A DNA stretch of 47,432 nucleotides from the NCBI GenBank assembly GCA_016285265.1, contig JAEEQL010000006.1:1-47432 (forward strand), in the 5' to 3' direction. The notes below the pieces were generated by a model. That model did no database searches. It worked only from the letters and a program-made list of their open reading frames with translations, and had not been told where the DNA came from. The DNA is from Lachnospiraceae bacterium. Its GTDB lineage: Bacteria > Bacillota > Clostridia > Lachnospirales > Lachnospiraceae. Below, piece by piece: positions 7,914-16,546 of this stretch (its first letter is position 1; each line of letters begins with the position of its first letter). The position numbers and the translations under genes were made by a program.

Positions 7914-7939
7914 AGGGCCGGGGCCGCGTGACCGGCCTT
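7914..7939. repeat. GC-rich hairpin in the 7840-8017 gap
   Basis: An 8-bp stem (7914-7921 with 7932-7939, one G-U pair) around a 10-base GC-rich loop. It stands out from AT-rich flanks and has no T-tract, so it is unlikely to be a terminator. Function unknown. Confidence 0.35.
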
Positions 7940-8016
7940 CTGCGGAAGCTTAAGATTTCTTGAATAAATTAATGAATAATAGGCAAAATGTGCGTTTGGT
8001 GGTACATTTATAAGGT

Positions 8017-8277
8017 ATGAGACTCGGCTTTTTAAACTTGTTCAATTCCATATGGGAAAAGAAGAATTCTGCGGCAGATCCGGAGGATGTGATCCGTTTT
8101 GACCCCGAAATGCAGACGGCTGTGATCAGGAGTTCGATATGTACCGGTGAAAAGGTTGCCGGTTTCAAGAATAAAAAGGACGGACACTTTACGGAAGTAA
8201 TGCTGATCCGTTCTCCCGAGGATGAAAAGAGATTCAAGGAAATCTACGGGATCGAAACGGTCAAGACCGAATACTGA
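8017..8277 (+). CDS. small conserved Clostridia protein of unknown function
   Basis: An 86-residue soluble protein with a recognisable core: FDPEMQTAVIRSSICTGEKVAGF followed by GHFTEVMLIRSPEDEKRFKEIYGIE. Small proteins with this AVIRxSICTGExVAGF...FTEVMLIR core occur widely in Clostridia; I recall that databases sometimes label them aspartate dehydrogenase, but at this size and with no nucleotide-binding fold that name is not supported. The ATG at 8017 has only a poor ribosome site nearby. It heads a seven-gene same-strand run reaching 13137. Confidence 0.7.
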   Translation: MRLGFLNLFNSIWEKKNSAADPEDVIRFDPEMQTAVIRSSICTGEKVAGFKNKKDGHFTEVMLIRSPEDEKRFKEIYGIETVKTEY

Positions 8278-8295
8278 CAGGACAAGGAGACAGTC

Positions 8296-9036
8296 GTGGC
8301 AAAGCAGAACATTTTTGACAATCAGGTTTTTTTCGACGGATACAAGAAGATCAGGGAAAACGAAGGAAGTGCCAACAATGTTTTTGAAATGCCCGCACTT
8401 TATTCGCTTCTTCCCGATCTGAAAGGCAAGCATATCCTTGACCTCGGATGCGGATTCGGAGAGCATTGCATGGATTACATCAAAAAGGGTGCCGAGAGGA
8501 TCGTCGGCATTGACATTTCCGAGAAGATGCTCGAGGTAGCAAAAAAAGAAAACAGCGATCCGAAGATAACGTACCTTCTGATGCCCATGGAGGATATCGG
8601 ATCCCTGGACGAAAAGTTCGATGTCGTCATCAGCTCTCTTGCAATTCATTATGTTGATGATTTTACAGGAGTGCTGGGCAACATACATAAGCTTCTGAAT
8701 GATGACGGGGTATTCGTCTTTTCACAGGAGCATCCGTTCAGCACCTGCCATACAGGCGGTGACAGATGGACGAGGGATGAGAACGGAAATAAGCTTCATC
8801 TTAACCTTAAGAATTACGGTGTCGAAAAAGAGACCGAGAGTGTCTGGTTTGTAGACAACGTAAAAAGATATCACAGAATGTTTTCCACAATAGTAAATGA
8901 TCTCATCGAAGCGGGATTTGAGATCGTAAAGATGATCGAACCGTTACCCGATGATGAGATCCTGGCTAAGTATCCCGATCAGAAGGATCTTTTTCACAAG
9001 CCCGATTTTCTGGTAGTCAAAGCAAAGAAACGCTGA
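8296..9036 (+). CDS. class I SAM-dependent methyltransferase
   Basis: A 246-residue enzyme with motif I ILDLGCGFGEH, the acidic ribose-binding strand IVGIDISEKML, and post-motifs FDVVISSLAIHYVDD. The C-terminal half (EHPFSTCHTGGDRW, VKRYHRMFSTIVNDLIEAGF) matches small-molecule methyltransferases of the Methyltransf_11 group. Substrate unknown. The start is a GTG at 8296 with a good AAGGAGA five bases upstream, preferred to any internal ATG. Confidence 0.85.
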   Translation: MAKQNIFDNQVFFDGYKKIRENEGSANNVFEMPALYSLLPDLKGKHILDLGCGFGEHCMDYIKKGAERIVGIDISEKMLEVAKKENSDPKITYLLMPMEDIGSLDEKFDVVISSLAIHYVDDFTGVLGNIHKLLNDDGVFVFSQEHPFSTCHTGGDRWTRDENGNKLHLNLKNYGVEKETESVWFVDNVKRYHRMFSTIVNDLIEAGFEIVKMIEPLPDDEILAKYPDQKDLFHKPDFLVVKAKKR

Positions 9037-9075
9037 GACGCTCCATGAAGGCCGTACGGCAGTGAGGAGGGAATC

Positions 9076-10125
9076 ATGAAGAAAAAGGTATTGGCACTGT
9101 TTTTATCCATGGCACTGTTTGTGGCAGGATGCGGTGCGGTAACGGATGAAAATACATCTGACGACCATGCGTTGCCGAATGAAACTCCGCCGGTGGATAA
9201 TACTGTCCCGCCCTTTACGGATCCGGTTGAAAGGATACCTGAAGAAGCGAGAGCGGGTTTCTCCGCATATATCGGAGAAAATCTTACCCTTATGGGAACA
9301 ATGATGTGGGACCTGTATATGTCGGATATTACCGGCGACGGAATTGACGATATATGCGCAACATATTGCACCGGCAGCGGAATGATCTCTAAACTGGTCG
9401 TTGTGTATGATATTCAGGAAAACCGAGGCTATAAGCTGTCTGACAGATGCACCTATGACTACATGATCGAAGATGTTTTGTCAGACGGACAATTGGTGAT
9501 ATCCCGCACGGACTGGGCTGACAGGGACAATGTGGTTTTCGGAAGGATTGCTTTTGATGAGGATGAGATCTTCTTTGATGACGGACTTGACAGGAAAGGG
9601 CTGTCATTCAAAACTCTGAAGCTGTTTGAAGATGCGGCCGTATATCTGCCTGCCGGGGAAACCGGATACGGAGATTACTTCAGTTCAAGAGATTTCTCCG
9701 AGATAAGGGAATTCCTGCTCTGTGTGGACAATGATGATGCTGAGCTGGTACACGGCATGGGCGGTGATCATGAAACCGCTCTTTACAGGATGTCTTATGA
9801 GGCTCTTTACGATATTCTTGTAAAAATATACAAGGAGCAGAATATCGATAAGGTCATCGAAAATATGGACGAATCTTATCAGGACGGAATAGCTGTCTGC
9901 TACGATCCGGAGGATGGATATATATACAGGGAAATGGATTCGTTTAAACCGTTTGACTTTCATGCCGAAGTTGTTAATGTAGATAAGAACGGCAATGAAT
10001 ATACGATCACATATGAAGTTTACTCCGGAACAGTGAATACCGGTGATCCGATGTCTACGGTTTATGTGACCATAGAGGAAGCAGACAACAGATACGGATA
10101 CAGTCTTGTCCGTATAGAAAAATAA
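9076..10125 (+). CDS. secreted lipoprotein of unknown function
   Basis: A 349-residue protein with a lipoprotein signal peptide: MKKKVLALFLSMALFVAGC, lipid-modified Cys19. A low-complexity linker rich in D, N, T and P follows (residues 20-55). The mature part is acidic, with a possible metal-binding-like loop DITGDGIDDICATYC resembling FG-GAP/EF-hand-type DxDGxxD motifs. No catalytic motif is visible and I do not recognise a family. It is 39 bases after the methyltransferase and 26 bases before the PrsW-like protease gene, so cotranscription is likely. Confidence 0.75.
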   Translation: MKKKVLALFLSMALFVAGCGAVTDENTSDDHALPNETPPVDNTVPPFTDPVERIPEEARAGFSAYIGENLTLMGTMMWDLYMSDITGDGIDDICATYCTGSGMISKLVVVYDIQENRGYKLSDRCTYDYMIEDVLSDGQLVISRTDWADRDNVVFGRIAFDEDEIFFDDGLDRKGLSFKTLKLFEDAAVYLPAGETGYGDYFSSRDFSEIREFLLCVDNDDAELVHGMGGDHETALYRMSYEALYDILVKIYKEQNIDKVIENMDESYQDGIAVCYDPEDGYIYREMDSFKPFDFHAEVVNVDKNGNEYTITYEVYSGTVNTGDPMSTVYVTIEEADNRYGYSLVRIEK

Positions 10126-10151
10126 TTTCTTATAGGCTAAAGGAGAGAAAC

Positions 10152-11225
10152 ATGTTATTTGCACTTGCACTGATCCCTGTGATAGGACTTTTACTGTTCA
10201 TCTATTTCAAGGATAAGAAGGAAAAGGAACCCGCAGGACTGCTCATCGGATTGTTCTTCGCAGGACTTGGAAGCGTTATCCCCGCGATAATACTGGAAGC
10301 GATAGGAGAGCTGATACTTGAGGCCGCCATTCCCTATGAATCGGCACTCAAAGGTGTACTCCTTGCAATGATCATTGTCGGTCCCGCGGAGGAGCTGGGA
10401 AAGTACGCAGTACTAAGGCTCATCACATGGAAGAACAAACACTTCAATTACAGCTACGATGCAATCGTATATGCGGTGTTCGTATCACTGGGATTTGCTG
10501 CGATAGAAAATATAGGCTACGTTTTCTCCGGCGGATTGTCAACCGCACTTATGCGTATGTTCACCGCCATTCCAGGACATACAAGCTTTGCCGTGTTCAT
10601 GGGATATTACTACAGCAAGGCTAAATATGCATCCATCACAAACAATGTCAGTGACTATAAGAAGTACAATGCACTGTCGATGATCCTGCCTATCATCATT
10701 CACGGACTGTATGATGCGATCGTCATGGGCGGCCTTGCATCGGAAACCGATCTGGTCCTGGGACTTGCCGTCCTTCTCTGGATCGTCTATGTTATAGCGC
10801 TTTTCATAGTTTCGTTCATTATGGTCATAAAGGCTTCCAAGAACGATTACTGCATCGTCAGCCTGCCCGGAGCTTTTCAGACCGTATACAGACCTGCCTA
10901 TCTGGGAAACTGGACATGTTCATGCGGAACGGTAAATCAGCTCAACTTCTGTGCTAAATGCGGAAATCAGAGACCTCAGGTTGAAACCTGGACCTGCCCA
11001 TGCTGCGGAGCAATTTCCGCATTCAATTTCTGCGGAAGATGCGGATGTCCCAGGCCTCAGGCCGGACCTCAGATGATGCCCCAGCAGCCTGCACCTCAGC
11101 AACCCGGACAGATGCCACAGCAGCCGGTGCAGCCCCAGGCACCCTGGCCGCAGTATGTGAAACCGGAGCTTCAGCAGATTCCTCCTCAGCAGCCCGGAGA
11201 GATGCCTCCCCGAGGAATGCTGTAA
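10152..11225 (+). CDS. PrsW-type intramembrane metalloprotease with C-terminal zinc ribbons
   Basis: A 357-residue protein. Residues 1-235 form a PrsW-like glutamic/metal protease with about eight hydrophobic helices and the motifs PAEELGKY (Glu80-Glu81), FAAIENIGYV, PGHTSFAVFMGYYY and IIHGLYDAI. The Bacillus relative cuts the anti-sigma factor RsiW in the membrane. After the last helix come two short zinc-ribbon units (WTCSCGTVNQLNFCAKCGNQ, then WTCPCCGAISAFNFCGRCG) and a Pro/Gln-rich tail of about 60 residues. The ribbons may recruit a substrate or partner; this is inference. No sigma/anti-sigma pair is adjacent. The ATG follows AAAGGAGAGA. Confidence 0.88.
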   Translation: MLFALALIPVIGLLLFIYFKDKKEKEPAGLLIGLFFAGLGSVIPAIILEAIGELILEAAIPYESALKGVLLAMIIVGPAEELGKYAVLRLITWKNKHFNYSYDAIVYAVFVSLGFAAIENIGYVFSGGLSTALMRMFTAIPGHTSFAVFMGYYYSKAKYASITNNVSDYKKYNALSMILPIIIHGLYDAIVMGGLASETDLVLGLAVLLWIVYVIALFIVSFIMVIKASKNDYCIVSLPGAFQTVYRPAYLGNWTCSCGTVNQLNFCAKCGNQRPQVETWTCPCCGAISAFNFCGRCGCPRPQAGPQMMPQQPAPQQPGQMPQQPVQPQAPWPQYVKPELQQIPPQQPGEMPPRGML

Positions 11226-11243
11226 GTGAAAGAGAGATAACGT

Positions 11244-11714
11244 ATGATGATCAGAAATGCAACCACAGCCGATATTGACGGAATCCTGAAACTGCTTGTT
11301 CAGGTCGATATGGTTCATCATAACGGCAGACCTGATATCTTCAAGGGGCCTGCGACAAAATACAATGCGGAAGAACTCGCACAGATCATAGATGACCCTA
11401 TGACTCCCGTTTTTGTATGTGCGGACGAAGACGGATCGGTTCTCGGACATGCATTCTGTATTTCGAAATGCGAAGAGAACAATTCGGTGCTGACCGATAT
11501 CAGGACATTATATATCGATGATATATGCGTTGACGAAAACGCGCGCGGAAAGCATGTCGGTAAAAAGCTGTATGAGCATGTACTTGAATATGCAAGGTCA
11601 AACGGCTTCTATAACATCACGCTCAACGTATGGTCCTGCAATCCCGGAGCAATCAGATTCTATGAAGCTATGGGATTGAAGCCCCAGAAGATCGGAATGG
11701 AACAGATTCTTTAA
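11244..11714 (+). CDS. GNAT family N-acetyltransferase
   Basis: A 156-residue acetyltransferase of the RimI-like layout: MIRNATTADIDGILKLL at the start, LYIDDICVDENARGKHVGKKLYEHV as the acetyl-CoA loop, and CNPGAIRFYEAMGLKP at the end. The acceptor may be a protein N-terminus or a small molecule. It starts 18 bases after the PrsW-like gene, and the next gene starts 12 bases after its stop. Confidence 0.85.
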   Translation: MMIRNATTADIDGILKLLVQVDMVHHNGRPDIFKGPATKYNAEELAQIIDDPMTPVFVCADEDGSVLGHAFCISKCEENNSVLTDIRTLYIDDICVDENARGKHVGKKLYEHVLEYARSNGFYNITLNVWSCNPGAIRFYEAMGLKPQKIGMEQIL

Positions 11715-11726
11715 ATCGGTGAAATT

Positions 11727-12455
11727 ATGTCAGGTTCTATAGAAAACTACAGAAAAATGGTTGAACAGCCCTGGGGAAGGATGTTCTACGATCAGATATT
11801 TACCCAGCTGGATATCCCCGACGATAAGAGATCAAAGATACTCGATTTCGGAGCAGGCTTTTGCATAACGGCAGATCATTATGCAGCTCATCATGATGTT
11901 ACAGCTGTTGAACCGAATGAGGAAATGTATTCTCTTCGCGTATCCGAAAATGATTACACTCTTGTTGCAGACGGTATCGATCATCTGAAAAGTATACCGG
12001 AGAATTCTTTTGACGTAGTTATATGCCACAATGTTCTGGAATATACGGACGATAAGGAAGAGATACTGGTACAGCTGAAGAGGGTGTTAAAGCCCGGAGG
12101 AAAGCTGTCCGTCGTAAAACACAATCTCTGCGGAAGAGTATTCGGTAGTGCCGTGCTTGCAGATGATCCTAAGACGGCGCTTGATCTTCTCAGTGACGAC
12201 AACACGGAAGACAGCATGTTCGGAAACAGAAATGTTTATTCGGGTGAAGAACTTTCCGGATATCTCGGAAAAGAAATGAAGCTTGAGAATGTATTCGGAA
12301 TAAGAGCGTTTTTCGGACTCTCTTCAAACAACGAGATCAAATACACGGATGAATGGTACCTACCGATGCTTGAGCTGGAAACAAAGGCCAGTACTATGGA
12401 TGAATTCAGAAAGGTTGCATTTTTCAATCATCTGCTTTTCAGGAAAGAGGCCTGA
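11727..12455 (+). CDS. class I SAM-dependent methyltransferase
   Basis: A 242-residue enzyme with motif I ILDFGAGFCITADHYA, the acidic strand VTAVEPNEEMY and the later FDVVICHNVLEYTDDKEEIL and LKRVLKPGGKLSVVKHN segments. It belongs to the Methyltransf_11/UbiE-like class; substrate unknown. It is a different subfamily from the methyltransferase at 8296 in the same gene run, so the two are not a recent duplication. Confidence 0.85.
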   Translation: MSGSIENYRKMVEQPWGRMFYDQIFTQLDIPDDKRSKILDFGAGFCITADHYAAHHDVTAVEPNEEMYSLRVSENDYTLVADGIDHLKSIPENSFDVVICHNVLEYTDDKEEILVQLKRVLKPGGKLSVVKHNLCGRVFGSAVLADDPKTALDLLSDDNTEDSMFGNRNVYSGEELSGYLGKEMKLENVFGIRAFFGLSSNNEIKYTDEWYLPMLELETKASTMDEFRKVAFFNHLLFRKEA

Positions 12456-12489
12456 CCTGTTCGTGTGTACCGATATGGAGAGTTAGGAA

Positions 12490-13137
12490 ATGGATCTTAA
12501 AAATGTTTATTTTGTTATAGGAACTTCCTACGCAGGAAAGTCCACTATCGTAAAGAATCTTGCCAAAAAGCATAACGGAATAGCTCTCGAAGAAAACTAT
12601 CATGATGAGAAGCTTCCCGAACTTGACAGTAAAGAGTTTCCGAATCTATGCTATACAAGGGATCTGCAGGACTGGCATGAATTTATCCGCAGAACTCCGG
12701 ATGAATACGCCGGGTGGATCGAAAATGTAAAAAAGGAATGCGAGATCGTTGAACTCGGGATGCTGGAAGAGCTGCTGGCAAAGCCTGAGTCAAAGGATAA
12801 GAAGATCTTTGTCGATACCAATATATGTATCGAGACCCTTCACAGGATCTCCGATGAGAAACACGTACTTGTAATGCTGTCCGATCCGGAGATATCGATA
12901 CACCGCTTCTTCGACCGTCCCGATCCCGAAAAGCAGTTCCTGTACCGGCTCATGCTAGAGGAACCCGATCCTCAGGCGGCACTCGATAATTACCGTGAGA
13001 TCCTCACAAGGATCTGTTCGAAGGAAGCTTATGACAAACTGGAAAACTCCGGCTTTCAAAAGATCTACAGGGACGAGAACAGAAGTCAGGAAGAAACGGT
13101 ACGACTTGCGGAAGAAATGCTCGGATTAAACGGCTGA
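12490..13137 (+). CDS. P-loop kinase-like ATPase
   Basis: A 215-residue nucleotide-binding protein. The Walker A motif is GTSYAGKST (about residues 11-19), and KIFVDTNI is a plausible Walker B-like strand. The small size and the DPEISIHRFFDRPDPEKQF segment suggest a small-molecule kinase of the AAA_33/shikimate-kinase-like type. Substrate unknown. It closes the gene run that began at 8017 and is followed by a strong terminator. Confidence 0.75.
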   Translation: MDLKNVYFVIGTSYAGKSTIVKNLAKKHNGIALEENYHDEKLPELDSKEFPNLCYTRDLQDWHEFIRRTPDEYAGWIENVKKECEIVELGMLEELLAKPESKDKKIFVDTNICIETLHRISDEKHVLVMLSDPEISIHRFFDRPDPEKQFLYRLMLEEPDPQAALDNYREILTRICSKEAYDKLENSGFQKIYRDENRSQEETVRLAEEMLGLNG

Positions 13138-13154
13138 AATATGCATAAACAGTG

Positions 13155-13189
13155 AACCCCTGCGAGAGTGATCCTCGCAGGGGTTTTTT
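13155..13189 (+). terminator. strong intrinsic terminator
   Basis: A perfect 12-bp stem (13155-13166 with 13174-13185) around a 7-base loop, ending in six T (13184-13189). It separates the 8017-13137 run from the ABC/two-component module. Confidence 0.95.
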
Positions 13190-13208
13190 ATGCAAAAAAT
13201 ATTTTCAG

Positions 13209-13259
13209 CCGTTTAAAGATTTTTTAAGAATTGAAATGTTAGCATTTCATTGTAAACGG
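13209..13259. promoter_or_regulatory. nested inverted repeats upstream of the ABC module
   Basis: An outer pair CCGTTTA (13209-13215) / TAAACGG (13253-13259) encloses an inner pair TGAAATG (13232-13238) / CATTTCA (13243-13249). It lies 38 bases before the ATPase start, where BceR-type regulators bind inverted repeats in related modules. The site may be the target of the response regulator encoded downstream at 17947. No confident -10/-35 pair was found here. Confidence 0.45.
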
Positions 13260-13296
13260 AAAAACTGTGTTTCATATCAGTACAGAGGTATTAAAA

Positions 13297-14079
13297 ATGG
13301 CAGATATTTGTTTGGAAGCAAGAGACCTTTGCAAGACCTATATTGTTGACGGATACAGCAACAATGTCCTGCAGAATATCAATCTCAAGATAGAAGAAGG
13401 TGAGTTTGTCTCAATAATGGGACCGAGCGGATCGGGCAAATCGACTCTTCTTTATACGATAAGCGGAATGGATGACATGACCGCAGGTAAGGTCATATTT
13501 GACGGTGATGATATTTCCGGGATGAACGATAAGCAGCTCACGCAGCTCAGACTCCTCAAAATGGGATTCATCTTTCAGCAGATGTATATGATGAAGAAGC
13601 TCTGCATAATGGACAACATAGTTCTCCCCGGCTATCAGGCGAAGATCATGAGCAGGGAAGAGGTAAACAAAAAGGCCGAAGAACTGATGAGGAGACTGGA
13701 AATAATAGAGACTGCAGACCGCGAGATCACGGAGGTATCCGGAGGCCAGCTCCAGAGAGCATGTCTTGCCAGGGCACTCATCAACAGCCCCAAGGTTCTT
13801 TTTGCGGATGAACCTACCGGAGCACTCAACTCAAAAGCTTCCATGGAGGTTCTCGGTGAAATGGTCAAGGCGAATGAAGCCGGCACCACGGTTCTCATGG
13901 TAACCCACAGCGAAAAGGTTGCGGCCAGCTCCGACAGGATCATCTATCTTATGGACGGTGATATACAGGGTGAACTTGTACTCGGCAAGATAAACACATC
14001 GGACGGAATGAGTTCTGCGGAGAAGCTTTCTCTCAGGGAAAGAAAACTCAGAAAATGGCTTGAGGAGATGGGGTGGTAA
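13297..14079 (+). CDS. ABC transporter ATP-binding protein, BceA/MacB type
   Basis: A 260-residue ATPase with Walker A GPSGSGKST, Q-loop FIFQQMYMM, signature SGGQLQRA, Walker B VLFADEPTGALNS and switch His in VLMVTHS. The sequence around the signature and ADEPTGALNS is typical of the LolD/BceA/MacB group, which drives FtsX-type permeases. The frame is open from a GTG at 13267, but the ATG at 13297 has AGAGGT eight bases upstream and starts the usual MADICLEARDLCKTY. The permease follows after one base. Confidence 0.9.
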   Translation: MADICLEARDLCKTYIVDGYSNNVLQNINLKIEEGEFVSIMGPSGSGKSTLLYTISGMDDMTAGKVIFDGDDISGMNDKQLTQLRLLKMGFIFQQMYMMKKLCIMDNIVLPGYQAKIMSREEVNKKAEELMRRLEIIETADREITEVSGGQLQRACLARALINSPKVLFADEPTGALNSKASMEVLGEMVKANEAGTTVLMVTHSEKVAASSDRIIYLMDGDIQGELVLGKINTSDGMSSAEKLSLRERKLRKWLEEMGW

Positions 14080-14080
14080 A

Positions 14081-16546
14081 GTGTATTTAAGAATGCTGAA
14101 AAAGGACCTTAAGGATAAGGTCGTTTTAAATATAGTCTTATTCATATTCATGATACTGGCAGCCACTCTTCTTGTCATGAGTGCGGGATTTGTCTATACC
14201 TTCATAGCCGGCATCGATACAACATACGACAAGTGCAACACTTCCGACATCATACTGATCATCGACAGAAGCGTATCGTCTCCCGAAGAACAAAAAAATA
14301 CGGTAATCGGTCTGATGCAGGAATATTCCGAGATAAATGAGATATCCGTATCGGAGAGGATAATCGCAAGTACAGGCAGACTGGATTTTGAGAAAATAGA
14401 TAAAAGAACCGTATCCGGTCTTTATCAGACGGACTTTCTCATATCACCGGTGAGCACCGATCAGAATATTCCGTATGATATGCATGATGAGCCGATCACT
14501 CTTGATAACGGATGCGTCGCTCTTTCACAGGTGACCGCTTCGTCTTCGCATACGAAAATAGGAGACAGCATCACGATCGCCACGGATATGGGAAATATAT
14601 ACAGATTTGTTGTATCGGATATATATAAGGATCCCAGCTCATCCATGATGACCAAGATCCTGTTTTCGGACGATGATTACAAAACACTTAATGAAGAGTT
14701 TACAACACATGTAGATCAGTATGACATAACGCTGGTCAATCCCTTTAAAAATGTTTCCGAACTGCAGAAATGGGGATGGGCGATCAATGACAGATTACAT
14801 ATGATGGACGAAAACGGTGAGATAAACGGACGGATACACACCGTAACCACGGGAAAGAGCAACGCCTTTACCGATGAAGCAATGATCTCGCTTATAGTCA
14901 GCATATTCATGGGGCTGATGGGCATTGCGCTTATAATCCTTATCTTCATGGCCATATCCTTCAGCCTTCAGGCTACCGTTAAGCGCGAGGAAAAAGAGAT
15001 CGGTACGATGAGGGCGATAGGAGTGGATTCGCTGTCATATAAATCCCTCTTTGTCGTAAAGTATATTGCGTTTGCGGTTTTGGGCGGAGTCATCGGGCTG
15101 ATCGCCGGCATTCCCCTGGAAAAATATATGGTGAGCAGGTTTGTCACCAACACACTGAATCCCGATGAAAATGTGATAGTCCTTCTGGGCGTGATCACCT
15201 GTATCATCTTTATGCTTCTGATGCTTGTCTTCTCATTTGTTTCTTTAAGACGTATCGACAGGATCTCTGTAATGGATGCGATCCACGGCGAAGGAAAAGG
15301 AGAAAGATTCAGTAAGATACCGGGCGTATCCCTCAGCAAAAGAAAGCGTACTTCGGTTCCGTTCTTCCTGGCACTTCAGGATATAGTCCGCAAGATGAAG
15401 AGATATATTTTCCTGGTAGTCAGTTACATGATAGGGATGACGATACTGTTTCTGCAATTCCAGATCAAGGCCACCGTTGTAAGCGATGAATACAGAAAGA
15501 CATATTGGTCAAGGGCGGACAGGGATTTTATGATCAGACCCGAAGACAGTCTCAGGGATAAGCTGCTCGAAATGACCGGAAGCAATAAGAATTTATATTT
15601 ATATTATGAGGAGCTATATAACGAGCACGGTATTCCCGTCGACATCCAGCTTATGGATGAGCAGACATCATATGTGATAATCGACGGTCAAAAAAGCGGA
15701 GCGGCCATCGCTTTCGGAGACGTTGATCTAAGCAGGATGACATATGTAAAGGGAGGAACGGTTCCGACACTTCCAAATGAGGTTGCGGCATCACATTTCC
15801 TGGCGCTGACAAACGGTATCGAGCTCGGTGATGTTGTCACGCTTGAATATAAGGTATACGGTGCGGATGGGTTTACCGTAGAGACAAGGCAGAAGGATTA
15901 TATAATCACGGCATTTGTGGAAACCATGGGCAACAGCAGGACACCTTTGTTTTTCCTGGCTCAGGCCGATGAGGATATGTACTGTGAGGACTTTGATATC
16001 TTTAATGAATCAATCGATGCACCGAGATCGGAGCATGCATATTATATTGAGAAAATGCGTGAGGTAGATGAAAGGATACTTGTTTGGGATTATGATCAGG
16101 CACTTGATTATGACCTCGGAAATTCCTTCGGAAAACTGCTCGACCTGCTTGCACTTGTTACAGGTACGATAATGGCGGTCACTTTGTTTGCGATGACATT
16201 TCTCTATCAGCAGATATTCATCGAAGAGGAAACGTCCGATATAGCAATGCTGGGAAGCATGGGATTTGATAAGTGGTCTGTGAGGAAATGGCATTATTAC
16301 AGACTGCTGATACTGATAGTTCTTTCGACTGCCCTGGCGATTCTGAGTGCATTCACATTGAACAAATGGCTGTTTAACAGGATAGGAAGTGCTGTGCTCG
16401 GTCTGGTTTCTTTTAAGATCGCATCACCTCCGGTATTTGTTCTTATTCTTTTGCCCTCGGTGCTTGTCGTGATAATCTCGGCTGTTATGGCCGTGTCATT
16501 CAGATCAATGGATCAGATCAGGATATGGAGGATCCGTAATGAATAA
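14081..16546 (+). CDS. FtsX-type ABC transporter permease
   Basis: A roughly 821-residue permease. Hydrophobic stretches lie near the N-terminus (about 18-45), a three-helix group at about 270-395, one helix near 440, and three helices in the last 130 residues, with two large extracytoplasmic regions. The two helix groups correspond to two FtsX domains; the first contains KREEKEIGTMRAIG, which precedes the conserved helix. This class (MacB/LolE/BceB-like) does mechanotransmission rather than classical transport, extracting or releasing peptides and lipoproteins. I prefer the GTG at 14081 (GGGGTGG upstream) over the TTG at 14060 inside the ATPase gene. Its end overlaps the next start by 8 bases. 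Confidence 0.85.
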   Translation: MYLRMLKKDLKDKVVLNIVLFIFMILAATLLVMSAGFVYTFIAGIDTTYDKCNTSDIILIIDRSVSSPEEQKNTVIGLMQEYSEINEISVSERIIASTGRLDFEKIDKRTVSGLYQTDFLISPVSTDQNIPYDMHDEPITLDNGCVALSQVTASSSHTKIGDSITIATDMGNIYRFVVSDIYKDPSSSMMTKILFSDDDYKTLNEEFTTHVDQYDITLVNPFKNVSELQKWGWAINDRLHMMDENGEINGRIHTVTTGKSNAFTDEAMISLIVSIFMGLMGIALIILIFMAISFSLQATVKREEKEIGTMRAIGVDSLSYKSLFVVKYIAFAVLGGVIGLIAGIPLEKYMVSRFVTNTLNPDENVIVLLGVITCIIFMLLMLVFSFVSLRRIDRISVMDAIHGEGKGERFSKIPGVSLSKRKRTSVPFFLALQDIVRKMKRYIFLVVSYMIGMTILFLQFQIKATVVSDEYRKTYWSRADRDFMIRPEDSLRDKLLEMTGSNKNLYLYYEELYNEHGIPVDIQLMDEQTSYVIIDGQKSGAAIAFGDVDLSRMTYVKGGTVPTLPNEVAASHFLALTNGIELGDVVTLEYKVYGADGFTVETRQKDYIITAFVETMGNSRTPLFFLAQADEDMYCEDFDIFNESIDAPRSEHAYYIEKMREVDERILVWDYDQALDYDLGNSFGKLLDLLALVTGTIMAVTLFAMTFLYQQIFIEEETSDIAMLGSMGFDKWSVRKWHYYRLLILIVLSTALAILSAFTLNKWLFNRIGSAVLGLVSFKIASPPVFVLILLPSVLVVIISAVMAVSFRSMDQIRIWRIRNE

